From: Alphaproteobacteria bacterium
GTDB taxonomy: Bacteria; Pseudomonadota; Alphaproteobacteria; Thalassobaculales; Thalassobaculaceae
Length of the DNA: 42,982 bases
Reading direction: 5' to 3'
Assembly: GCA_013203465.1 (NCBI GenBank)
Contig: JABMNR010000005.1
Span: 1-42,982 of the forward strand
This document shows positions 34,338 to 42,118 of this stretch, one piece after another. The position numbers and the translations under genes were made by a program. Below the pieces are notes generated by a model that was given only the letters and a program-made list of their open reading frames with translations, was not told where the DNA came from and searched no databases. Within the stretch, counting starts at the first letter, position 1, and the number at the start of each line of letters is the position of its first letter.

Positions 34338-35147
34338 ATGACGGATCTACCCGCTGGCGTCGTCGCGGCCGACACGGTCACTAGACCGACCGACATGTGG
34401 CACGGCGCCGTGCTGATCGCGGCGTCTCATGGCGGCGTTTATGCCGCCTATTGCGCGGTCAAGGCCGGGGTGCGGGGGGTGATCCTGAACGACGCCGGGC
34501 GCGGCAAGGATGACGCCGGCATCGGCGGCGGTGCCTATTGCGCCGCGCTTGGCATTCCCTACGCCGCCGTCGACACCCGTAGCGCGCGGATCGGCAACGG
34601 CGACAGCATGGCGTCGGAAGGCATCATCTCCTTCGCCAACCCGGTCGCCGAAGCCGCGGGGGTACGGTCAGGGATGGCGTCCGTCGAGGCGGCGCAGCGG
34701 ATGCTGGCCGCTCCCCTCTCCGACAAGCCGGTGCCGCACTACGACGAGGCGCGCACCGAGCTTGCTCCGGGGCCAAGCGGTCGGCGGATTATCCTGATGG
34801 ACTCGATCTCGCTGGCCGGCGACCAGGACATCGGCCAGGTCATCATCTCCGGCAGCCATGGCGGCATCCTGGGCCTGGAGAAGAAAGCGGCACTGAAGAT
34901 CGACGGCTACGCCGCCTTCTTCAACGACGCCGGCGAGAGCAAGGACGGGGCCGGGTGGACCCGCCTGCCGGCGCTGGACGAACGCGAGATCGCGGCGGGG
35001 ACGGTCGCGGCGATGAGTGCCAGGATCGGCGACGGCCGCTCGACCTACGAGGATGGGGTGTTGAGTCGTGTGAATGAGACGGCGATACGCTTGGGTGGTG
35101 TGATCGGCATGCGCCTCAAGGACTTCGCCAACAGCCTGATCGTATGA
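34338..35147 (+). CDS. Internally duplicated SHGG/NDAG protein of unknown function
   Basis: 269 aa made of two similar halves. SHGG at 30-33 and 163-166, NDAG at 51-54 and 186-189, and SARIG at 82-86 and 217-221 repeat with a period of 133-135 residues. KDxAG after each NDAG and a closing G-x3-GM are also shared. Ser/His, Asp and Lys conserved in both halves could form paired active or ligand sites, but I know no assigned function. No signal peptide. I prefer the ATG at 34338; a GTG nine codons upstream is possible. It heads a same-strand run with FAH, barrel, HyuA and HyuB genes, so a role in ring-compound or lactam catabolism is inferred. Confidence 0.75.
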   Translation: MTDLPAGVVAADTVTRPTDMWHGAVLIAASHGGVYAAYCAVKAGVRGVILNDAGRGKDDAGIGGGAYCAALGIPYAAVDTRSARIGNGDSMASEGIISFANPVAEAAGVRSGMASVEAAQRMLAAPLSDKPVPHYDEARTELAPGPSGRRIILMDSISLAGDQDIGQVIISGSHGGILGLEKKAALKIDGYAAFFNDAGESKDGAGWTRLPALDEREIAAGTVAAMSARIGDGRSTYEDGVLSRVNETAIRLGGVIGMRLKDFANSLIV

Positions 35148-35160
35148 GGGAGGGGATTCC

Positions 35161-36039
35161 GTGAAACTCGCCAGCTTCACCACTGACGGCCGTACCCGGA
35201 TCGGCGTCGTCGAGTACGAACGGATCGCCGATCCGTGCGCGGTCGACCCTTCGATCCCGACGGATATGACTGAATTCTTGACCGCCGGAGCCAAGGCGCG
35301 GACGGCCCTGGACGCAGCACTCCGTTCGGCCCCACGCCGGCCGCTGGCCGAGGTGACGCTGGGAGCACCGGTGCCGCGCCCCGGAAAATTCCTGGCGGTC
35401 GGGCTGAACTACGCCGATCACATCAAGGAATTGGGTGCCGCCACGCCGCAATTCCCGTCAACTTTCGCTAAGATGTCGAGCTGTATCACCGGGCCCTACG
35501 ACCCGGTGCACCGGCCCCGGGTGTCGGATTCCATGGACTACGAAGGGGAGCTTGGCTTGGTGATTGGCCGGCGCTGCCGCCATGTGCCGAAAGAGCGCGC
35601 GCTGGAGGTGGTCGCCGGCTACGTGGTGGTGAACGACCTGACGGTACGGGAGTGGGTCGGGCTGACCCCGCAGGTGGTGATCCCCAAAAGCTTCGACACC
35701 CATGGCCCGTTCGGCCCGTGGCTGACCACCGCCGACGAGGTTCCCGATCCTCAAGCATTGAGCGTCAAGACCACGGTAAACGGCGAGGTGCGGCAAAATT
35801 CCTCGACCGCCGAGATGATCTTCTCCTGCGCCGATCTGATCGCGCTGCTAAGCCAGGCGGTGACGCTGGAACCCGGCGACATCATCACCACCGGCACACC
35901 GCCCGGCGTCGGCGAGGGTTTTACGCCGAAACGCTACCTTCAGCCCGGCGATGTGGTTCGCGTTGAGATCGACGGGCTTGGCGCGATCGAGAACCGGGTG
36001 ATCGCCGAGCCGGATGACACCGCTTTCATCGACACCTGA
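35161..36039 (+). CDS. Fumarylacetoacetate hydrolase (FAH) family protein
   Basis: 292 aa. AVGLNYADHIKELG, the metal-ligand segment SMDYEGELGLVIGRRCRHV, VVNDLTVRE, KSFDTHGPFGPW and ITTGTPPGVGEGF are the usual landmarks of the FAH superfamily, whose members hydrolyse or decarboxylate 2-oxo/1,3-diketo acids with Mg2+. The GTG start is preceded by GGGAGGGG at five bases. The substrate cannot be fixed. Placed between the SHGG protein and the hyu genes, it probably handles a ring-opened intermediate. Confidence 0.9.
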   Translation: MKLASFTTDGRTRIGVVEYERIADPCAVDPSIPTDMTEFLTAGAKARTALDAALRSAPRRPLAEVTLGAPVPRPGKFLAVGLNYADHIKELGAATPQFPSTFAKMSSCITGPYDPVHRPRVSDSMDYEGELGLVIGRRCRHVPKERALEVVAGYVVVNDLTVREWVGLTPQVVIPKSFDTHGPFGPWLTTADEVPDPQALSVKTTVNGEVRQNSSTAEMIFSCADLIALLSQAVTLEPGDIITTGTPPGVGEGFTPKRYLQPGDVVRVEIDGLGAIENRVIAEPDDTAFIDT

Positions 36040-36059
36040 ACGACCGAACGGAGAGAACC

Positions 36060-36746
36060 ATGGGATTGCTCGGAACCGGCATGCTGCTGACCTTCACCGA
36101 AGTCGCCGACGTCGACGAGGAAGAGTTCAACGAGTGGTACAATCGCGAGCATATCGACGAGCGCGTGTTCATGCCCGGCTTCAAACGCGCGCGGCGTTAT
36201 CTCGCGGCCGACACCCAAACGAAGGTCAAGTACTTCGCGTCCTACGAGACCGAGAAGGTCACCGATCTCTCTGACCCGGAATACATGAAGCTGCTGGGCG
36301 ACCAGTCGCCGTGGTCGAAGAAGGTAATGGCCACGTTCACCTATTTCGACCGGCTGACCCTGACCTGCACCGTCGACCTCTGCCATGGTGTGGCGGGTGC
36401 GGCCGGATTGGCGCGGTTCACCGTCGCCGACAAGCACGCCGAGGGTCTGCGGGCGTCGCTGCGCGACCGCGTCTTGCCGGAGATCGTCAAGCGGCCCGGT
36501 ATGCTGGGCGCCTGTCTGCTTGAGAATGATCTCGGTGTGATGAACGAAGGGATGAAGGCACAGGGGCGTCCGATCCCCGACCAGCAACCGATCGAATGGG
36601 TGGTGATCCTTGACACCATGACGCCCGACATCGCGCGATCGGCACTGGCGGAAGGTTTTGGCAACGACGCGTTGGCATCCCTGGGCGTGGCAAGCGACGC
36701 GATTGAGACCGGCGCCTATAGCTTCATCTTCGGCAACCAGCGCTGA
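36060..36746 (+). CDS. Two-module dimeric alpha-beta barrel-like protein (DUF4286/EthD-like)
   Basis: 228 aa. The first half has FTEVADVDEEEFNEWYNREHIDERVFMPGFKRARRY, the pattern of small ferredoxin-like alpha-beta barrel proteins. The second half repeats the logic in LRDRVLPEIVKRPGMLGACLLEND. A tandem of two such modules in one chain replaces the usual dimer. Relatives include degradative or binding proteins with varied activities, so no reaction is assigned. GGAGAG four bases before the ATG fixes the start. It lies 20 bases after the FAH gene and 9 bases before hyuA. Confidence 0.75.
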   Translation: MGLLGTGMLLTFTEVADVDEEEFNEWYNREHIDERVFMPGFKRARRYLAADTQTKVKYFASYETEKVTDLSDPEYMKLLGDQSPWSKKVMATFTYFDRLTLTCTVDLCHGVAGAAGLARFTVADKHAEGLRASLRDRVLPEIVKRPGMLGACLLENDLGVMNEGMKAQGRPIPDQQPIEWVVILDTMTPDIARSALAEGFGNDALASLGVASDAIETGAYSFIFGNQR

Positions 36747-36755
36747 CGGACGGTC

Positions 36756-38807
36756 ATGGGTTGGCTCATCGGGGTCGATGTCGGCGGCACCTTCACGGAT
36801 TTCTACGCTATCGACCGAGCAACCGGCGCCATAGCGATTCACAAGACCCCATCCACTCCGGCGAACCCTGCCGACGCCATCCTTGCTGGTTTGGATGTGC
36901 TCAGCACGACCCACGGCATCCCGGCCGGTGCGATCGAGCGGCTGGCTCATGGCACGACGGTGGCGACCAACACGCTTTTGCAGCGCAAGGGCGCGCCGGT
37001 GGCGCTGATCACCACCGAGGGGTTTCGTGACTTGCTGGAGATCGGCCGCCAGATCCGGCCGAAAATGTTCGACCTGAAGGCCGACGCGCCACCTCCGTTG
37101 GTCCCCCGCGAACACCGCTTCGAGGTACGCGAGCGGATGACCGCCCGGGGCACCGCGCTGGTCGAGCTTGAAGACGCCGCGATCGACGCCGCGATCGACC
37201 AAGTGGCGGCGTCGGGTGCCGAAGCTTGTGCCGTGTGCTTGTTGTTCGCGTTCCTGAACCCCGTTCACGAACGCCGGATCGGCGCGCGGCTGGCCGAACG
37301 GCTGCCGGGGGTTTCGGTCTCGCTGTCCAGCGCAGTGCAGCCAGAATTCCGCGAGTACGAGCGCTTCTCAACCACCGCGCTGAACGCCTATCTACAACCG
37401 GTGATCGGCCGGTACATGCTCCGGCTCGGCCAAGAACTGACAAAGCGCGCACCGAATGCCCGGCTGGGCATCAACCAATCGAGCGGTGGGCTCATGTCGG
37501 TGGAGCGGGCGGCTGATTTTCCGGTTCGAACCGCCTTGTCCGGTCCGGCGGCCGGCGCCATAGGAGCCGCGCATGTGGCGACGCTTTCCGGCCATCCCGA
37601 TGTGATTACCCTCGACATGGGAGGTACCAGCGCCGACGTCGCGCTCATTCGCGGGTTCGAGGCGGAGATCGGCTTTGGCCGCGAGGTCGCGGGTTTCCCA
37701 GTGCGCCTGCCGATCGTTGACGTGCACACGGTAGGGGCCGGCGGCGGTTCGATTGCTTGGTTCGAACGCGACGGCTTGCTGAAGGTCGGGCCGATCTCAG
37801 CCGGCGCCGAGCCCGGGCCTGCGTGCTATGGCCGTGGCGGGATCGAGGCCACCGTGTCCGACGCCAATCTGATCCTCGGCCGGCTGTCGAGCACGCTGAT
37901 CGGCGGGGCGATAACACTGGACCCCGCGGCGGCGCGAGCGGCGGTGCAACCAATCGCCGCGCGGCTCGGCTTCTCCATCGAAGCGACGGCGGAGGGAATC
38001 CTCGGGATCGTCACCGCCAATATGGTCCGGGCCATCCGCACCGTCTCGATCGAACGCGGGCATGATCCACGCGACTTCGTGTTGATGCCGTTCGGCGGCG
38101 CCGGGGCGTTGCATGCCGGTGAGGTCGCCCGCGCGCTCGACATGACCACGATCATCGTGCCACCGGCGCCCGGTATCCTCTGCGCCCAAGGTCTTGTGGT
38201 CTCGGATCTCAAGGAGGATTTCGTAACGACCACCCGGATGGCATTCGAGCCGGGCAATCGGCAGGCCATCGAGAGTGTCATCGCCAGCTTGAACCGCGAA
38301 GCCCAGGCATGGTTCACCGTGGAGCCGGTACCGGCCGAGCGCCGCCGCCTGCGGCTGGCGATCGACCTGCGTTACATTGGCCAGAATTTCGAGCTCACCG
38401 TCCCCATCGCGCAGACCGGAGGCGCCTCACCAGCACTGCCCGACGTCGAGACCGTGCGACGGCAGTTCTTTGAGATTCATGAAAAGACCTATGGTCACTT
38501 CACACCGGACGATCCGATTGAAACCATGAATTTCCGGCTGACCGCCCTTGGTGAGACCGACCGGTTGCCGCCGCCCTCCACTGATACCACCGCAAGGCGC
38601 ACGCTGACCGCCATGAGCCGGCGCGACGTTTGGTTCGACGACGCCTACCGAACCACCCCGGTCTACGATCGATCGATGCTGATCCCCGGCCAAGCGTTCG
38701 ACGGTCCCGCGATCGTCGAGCAGCTGGACGCCACCACGGTGATCCATCCGGGCGATAGCGTCGGCGTTGATACCGCCCTCAATCTGGTCGTGGAGATCGC
38801 CCGATGA
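36756..38807 (+). CDS. hyuA: HyuA, hydantoinase/oxoprolinase subunit A
   Basis: 683 aa. GVDVGGTFTDF at the N-terminus is the ATP-binding phosphate loop of the acetate-kinase/Hsp70-like fold, and TLDMGGTSADVALI is the second phosphate motif. ANTLLQRKGAPVALITTEGFRDLLEIGRQ and GAGGGSIAWFERDGLLKVGPISAGAEPGPACYGRGG are family signatures. HyuA-type subunits hydrolyse hydantoins, 5-oxoproline or related lactams at the cost of ATP, or carboxylate ketones in related enzymes. Its stop overlaps hyuB by four bases, so the two subunits are co-translated. Substrate unknown. Confidence 0.94.
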   Translation: MGWLIGVDVGGTFTDFYAIDRATGAIAIHKTPSTPANPADAILAGLDVLSTTHGIPAGAIERLAHGTTVATNTLLQRKGAPVALITTEGFRDLLEIGRQIRPKMFDLKADAPPPLVPREHRFEVRERMTARGTALVELEDAAIDAAIDQVAASGAEACAVCLLFAFLNPVHERRIGARLAERLPGVSVSLSSAVQPEFREYERFSTTALNAYLQPVIGRYMLRLGQELTKRAPNARLGINQSSGGLMSVERAADFPVRTALSGPAAGAIGAAHVATLSGHPDVITLDMGGTSADVALIRGFEAEIGFGREVAGFPVRLPIVDVHTVGAGGGSIAWFERDGLLKVGPISAGAEPGPACYGRGGIEATVSDANLILGRLSSTLIGGAITLDPAAARAAVQPIAARLGFSIEATAEGILGIVTANMVRAIRTVSIERGHDPRDFVLMPFGGAGALHAGEVARALDMTTIIVPPAPGILCAQGLVVSDLKEDFVTTTRMAFEPGNRQAIESVIASLNREAQAWFTVEPVPAERRRLRLAIDLRYIGQNFELTVPIAQTGGASPALPDVETVRRQFFEIHEKTYGHFTPDDPIETMNFRLTALGETDRLPPPSTDTTARRTLTAMSRRDVWFDDAYRTTPVYDRSMLIPGQAFDGPAIVEQLDATTVIHPGDSVGVDTALNLVVEIAR

Positions 38808-40501
38808 CCAAGAACCTGGCGCCCGATCCCATAACCACCGAGATCATCTTCAACGCGTTGCAATCGGTCACCGATGAAAGCTTCGTGGCGCTGATGAAGA
38901 GCGCCTATTCGACCAACATCAAGGAACGGCACGATCACTCGACCGCGATCGTCGATCGAGGCGGACGTTTGGTCGTGCAGGCGGCGAATTCGATCCCGGT
39001 CCACATTGCCTCGATGCTGGGGCTGATGCGCACGTTGTTGGCGAAGTATCCGCTGTCCGACATTCACGAAGGCGACGTGTTCTGCGCCAACGACCCCTAC
39101 CATGGAGGCGGTACGCATCTGCCGGATGTCAACATCGCCAGGCCAGTGTTCGTGGACGGCGTTTTGATCGGTTTCGTTTGCAACATCGCCCACCACGCCG
39201 ATATCGGCGGGATGAGCCCTGGCTCAATGGCCGGCGGCATGACGGAGATCTATCAAGAAGGTTTGCGGATACCAGTGGTCAAGCTGTTCCGTCATGGCCA
39301 GATCGACCAGGATTTGTTCGATCTGATCCTGCTGAACGTGCGAGTCGTGGAGGAGCGGCGCGGCGATTACAACGCGCAGTTCGCCGCCTTGCGTCTGGCC
39401 CATCGACGTCTGCTTGAGATCGTCGCCAAGAATGGTGTCGACATGGTCACCGCCGTCTTCGCCTCGATCATCGACCGCACTTTCGCCCGCATGAAGACGG
39501 CGATCGCCGGCATTCCCGACGGGACCTATCGGTTCGAGGATGTGTTGGACAATGACGGCGCGGGCACCGACGACGTCAAGATCGCGTTGACCGTGACCGT
39601 CAGAGGTGACGGCGCGGTGTTCGATTTCACCGGCACCGATCGTCAGGTTCCCGGCAACGTGAACATTCCCCTGAACGGCACGATCGCAGCGGTCTGCTAC
39701 GTGGTCAAGGCGATGCTCGACCCCGAGTTACCGAACAATCAGGGGGTCATCGACTCGGTCACCGTGACCGCTCCACCGGGAACGGTGGTGAGCTGCGTAG
39801 CACCCGCCTCCGTCGCCTCACGCGCCCACACCTCGCAGCGGATCATCGACGTGGTGATCGGCGCCCTGGCCGAGGCATTGCCGGACAAGGCCGTGGGGGC
39901 GGCCAACGGTGCCAATTCCATGGCGATCTTCTCCGGAATCCACCCCACTACCGGCCGCCCCTATGTCTATCTGGAAACCCTTGGCGGCGGTTTCGGCGGT
40001 CGAAACGATCGTGACGGCAAGGATGGTGTGCAGGTGCATATCACCAACACCTCCAACCTGCCGATCGAGGCGATCGAGATGGAGTACCCGCTGTTGGTGG
40101 AAGCCTATGGATTGATCGAGGATACCGGTGGCGCCGGCACCTGGCGCGGCGGCATGGGGCTGCGGCGCGTGGTGCGGCCGATGGGTCACGATTGCCTGTT
40201 CACCGGGGTTGGGGAGCGGTTCCGCCACCAGCCCTGGGGTATTTTTGGAGGCGAGCCGGGACGCTCCGGCCGGTTCGCCATCCAAGAAGCCGACGGCACG
40301 GAACGGCCGATGCCGACCAAGTTTGGCGACGCGGTGCTGCGCCATGACCAGAGTGCCGTGATCGAAACCCCCGGCGCCGGCGGCTACGGCCCACCGTCCG
40401 GGCGGTCGGTCGAGAAGCGCGACGAAGATCGGCGTTCCGGCAAGTTCTCCGACGCGTACATGACCAAGCACTATGGAGTAGCGCCCTCCGGCGGCGGCTG
40501 A
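38804..40501 (+). CDS. hyuB: HyuB, hydantoinase/oxoprolinase subunit B
   Basis: 565 aa. DPITTEIIFNALQSVTDE at the N-terminus, HDHSTAIVDRGGRLV, NDPYHGGGTHLPDV and NIAHHADIGGMSPGSM are hallmarks of the B subunit. The C-terminus has GRNDRDGKDGVQVHITNTSNLPIEAIE and the GAGGYG end typical of the family. It forms the heteromeric ATP-dependent hydantoinase/oxoprolinase with HyuA. Last gene of the catabolic run; a strong stem-loop lies about 20 bases downstream. Confidence 0.94.
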   Translation: MTKNLAPDPITTEIIFNALQSVTDESFVALMKSAYSTNIKERHDHSTAIVDRGGRLVVQAANSIPVHIASMLGLMRTLLAKYPLSDIHEGDVFCANDPYHGGGTHLPDVNIARPVFVDGVLIGFVCNIAHHADIGGMSPGSMAGGMTEIYQEGLRIPVVKLFRHGQIDQDLFDLILLNVRVVEERRGDYNAQFAALRLAHRRLLEIVAKNGVDMVTAVFASIIDRTFARMKTAIAGIPDGTYRFEDVLDNDGAGTDDVKIALTVTVRGDGAVFDFTGTDRQVPGNVNIPLNGTIAAVCYVVKAMLDPELPNNQGVIDSVTVTAPPGTVVSCVAPASVASRAHTSQRIIDVVIGALAEALPDKAVGAANGANSMAIFSGIHPTTGRPYVYLETLGGGFGGRNDRDGKDGVQVHITNTSNLPIEAIEMEYPLLVEAYGLIEDTGGAGTWRGGMGLRRVVRPMGHDCLFTGVGERFRHQPWGIFGGEPGRSGRFAIQEADGTERPMPTKFGDAVLRHDQSAVIETPGAGGYGPPSGRSVEKRDEDRRSGKFSDAYMTKHYGVAPSGGG

Positions 40502-40519
40502 GCGCCAGCGCCCCCCACG

Positions 40520-40547
40520 GAGGAGGCCGTCATCACTCGGCCTCCTC
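40520..40547. terminator. Stem-loop at the hyuB / phage-module junction
   Basis: Perfect ten-base stem GAGGAGGCCG/CGGCCTCCTC with an eight-base loop, 19 bases after the hyuB stop and overlapping the last codons of the convergent small lipoprotein gene. Neither strand has a T-run after it, so it may be a weak bidirectional terminator or only an mRNA-stabilising hairpin. Confidence 0.4.
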
Positions 40548-40721
40548 GCACGCGATGATCTTCTTGCCGGCGGTCACGGTGTCGCGGATCGCCTCCTTGC
40601 CGGCGTTGGAAATACCGGCGCAATAGGCCGTGGTGGCGACACTCAGGCCGATGACAACGGTCTCCAGGGCGCAGCCGGACAGGCTCGCCACCAGCACGGC
40701 GGCGATGATGGGTCTCTTCAC
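40533..40721 (-). CDS. Small phage-module lipoprotein
   Basis: 62 aa. GTG start five bases after AAGGAGG, a basic start (VKRP), a hydrophobic run and the lipobox LSGC at about residues 16-19. The rest is short, with two more Cys (AYCAGI and IIACEE). It lies 17 bases beyond the DUF1353 gene on the same strand, in the place where phages often carry lysis (Rz1-like) or exclusion lipoproteins. The sequence does not decide which. Lower-scoring alternative frames here lack a ribosome site. Confidence 0.7.
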   Translation of the reverse strand: MKRPIIAAVLVASLSGCALETVVIGLSVATTAYCAGISNAGKEAIRDTVTAGKKIIACEEAE

Positions 40722-40738
40722 GATGTCCTCCTTGGGGT

Positions 40739-41119
40739 TCAGTCGTTGCGGAACGTCGACCAGCCGCCGAGGCGGACGGCCCAATACATGACCGTCGCCA
40801 GCCCCGAACGGACACCGCGAGCCTTGAGGGCTTCGAGGAAGATGCGGTCGGCATCGGCCCGGGTGATGGATGGGTGACCGGCGATCGACGCACGGCTGTA
40901 GAGCCAGTCGTGAACGACGGCCGGCTTGGTGTGGTCGCCGTCGCGGCTGACATACCAGCGCGCGAGGCGCGGGATCGACGCGAGGTCGGTCACGAACCCG
41001 GCCGGAACCGTGATCGTGCCGTAACGCCGGGAGATGTAGGTGAACGGCGCCAGAAGCTCCCAAGTCGGGCCGGCGGACTTGCGTGCGTCCAGATGATGCG
41101 GGAAGCGCTCCACACTCAT
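40739..41119 (-). CDS. DUF1353 phage protein
   Basis: 126 aa. TVPAGFVTDLASIPRLARWYV and AVVHDWLYSR, followed by RADADRIFLEALKARGV, are the conserved core of DUF1353, a family found mainly in tailed phages and prophages near tail and lysis genes. Biochemical role unknown; the conserved Asp/His residues suggest a metal or catalytic site. GAGGTG seven bases before the ATG sets the start. It lies just downstream of an intrinsic terminator that closes the tail-gene transcript, so it probably has separate or read-through expression. Confidence 0.85.
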   Translation of the reverse strand: MSVERFPHHLDARKSAGPTWELLAPFTYISRRYGTITVPAGFVTDLASIPRLARWYVSRDGDHTKPAVVHDWLYSRASIAGHPSITRADADRIFLEALKARGVRSGLATVMYWAVRLGGWSTFRND

Positions 41120-41133
41120 GATGTCACCTCATG

Positions 41134-41157
41134 AAAAAACCCCGCTCGACGGCGGGG
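41134..41157 (-). terminator. Intrinsic terminator after the phage tail genes
   Basis: On the minus strand CCCCGC-type arms (41140-41145 with 41152-41157) form a six-base G-C stem with a six-base loop, followed at once by TTTTTT (complement of 41139-41134). Textbook Rho-independent terminator for transcripts coming from the tail genes at higher coordinates. Confidence 0.85.
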
Positions 41158-41190
41158 CGGAGTCAATTCGCTGGATCAGGAACAGGCGTT

Positions 41191-41295
41191 TCACCCAACC
41201 ATGAAGGTATTTCCGATGATCACGCCGCGCTCAGCCCATTGATGCTTGTCAGCGCGCCAGAATGTCACGTTGGCGACAGGTAGAATGCTTCTCAT
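41191..41295 (-). CDS. 34-residue phage ORF
   Basis: 34 aa starting MRSILPVANVTFW and ending NTFMVG. The ATG has AAGGA at about six bases, and the frame ends 34 bases before the intrinsic terminator, so it would be the last gene of the tail transcript. The sequence (aromatic residues, WRADKHQWAERGVIIGN) is not low-complexity. Small genes of this kind are common between tail fibre and lysis genes. No family recognised; the calling rests on ribosome site and position. Confidence 0.5.
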   Translation of the reverse strand: MRSILPVANVTFWRADKHQWAERGVIIGNTFMVG

Positions 41296-41416
41296 GGGTA
41301 GTTCCTTACAAAAACATCTCGCGCGACGAGTAATGAAATTATAGTAACGTAGAAAAATATAAATATAGATATCAAAAATAAATAAAAATCATTTCGTATA
41401 TTTATGTATTTTAAAT

Positions 41417-42103
41417 TCATAACACAGGAGAATTAACATTATCATACCGAGCAACGTTAGATATACGTAATTCCGCAATTTTACCACCTAGATAAAAACT
41501 AGGGTCTGCTGTTCTATTTCCTATGGATGGCTGTTCTGTTCCACCACCTGTATTATTCCCGCTGTTTATACCGGTATCTGAAAGGGTTGAATTAACATAC
41601 AAGTAACCCGCCCCACTTTTCCGCGAAAATGCCAGAAATACCCATTCATTCTGTGGAAATATAATTGTTTTTTGGTAACTGTTTGGCGCAACTCCAGCGC
41701 TTAATTCCACACCAAATATCGCGAGTTCAAGTCCTGGTTGTGGGCCTCCGGCCTTAGTAGTAAAAACATATCTTTGAGATAATCCGCTATAGCTGCTGTC
41801 GAAATACACCCAGCTTTCTATTGTAAAATCCCCAATTCCATATATTGGATTAATCGACGTTCCAAATTTAAAATAATTATTTGAAGAATTAAAACTAAAC
41901 GATTGCGTTGAGTTAAGTCCTTTTTTGGATATTCCAATATTTTCTACCAAAACACTTCCAACTTCTGATAGGGCATAATTACCAGACACATCAATTTTTC
42001 CTTGGTCTGCTATCAACAAAAACTCCGTATTGTCGTCATCAACTAAACTTGTTGTGGCACCATTACTTCCAATCAAACCAAACCGAACCGCGCCAATAGG
42101 CAT
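41417..42103 (-). CDS. AT-rich LamG/concanavalin-like phage tail protein
   Basis: 228 aa. The C-terminal two thirds look like a LamG-type jelly-roll: FTIESWVYFDSSYSG, then NEWVFLAFSRKSGAGYLYVNSTLSDTG, and LGGKIAELRISNVARYD near the end. Such domains in tail proteins bind surface sugars or receptors. The base composition is markedly AT-rich, unlike every other gene in the window, pointing to recent acquisition. The ATG follows AGGAG closely (two bases), a tight spacing. It starts 15 bases after the stop of the tail fibre gene. Confidence 0.72.
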   Translation of the reverse strand: MPIGAVRFGLIGSNGATTSLVDDDNTEFLLIADQGKIDVSGNYALSEVGSVLVENIGISKKGLNSTQSFSFNSSNNYFKFGTSINPIYGIGDFTIESWVYFDSSYSGLSQRYVFTTKAGGPQPGLELAIFGVELSAGVAPNSYQKTIIFPQNEWVFLAFSRKSGAGYLYVNSTLSDTGINSGNNTGGGTEQPSIGNRTADPSFYLGGKIAELRISNVARYDNVNSPVL

Positions 42104-42118
42104 TACATCACTCCTGTA

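Noticed and set aside
35940-37268. 442-codon minus-strand open frame opposite the barrel protein and hyuA
   Set aside because: Shadow of genes with clear motifs and ribosome sites; no domain in its own translation.
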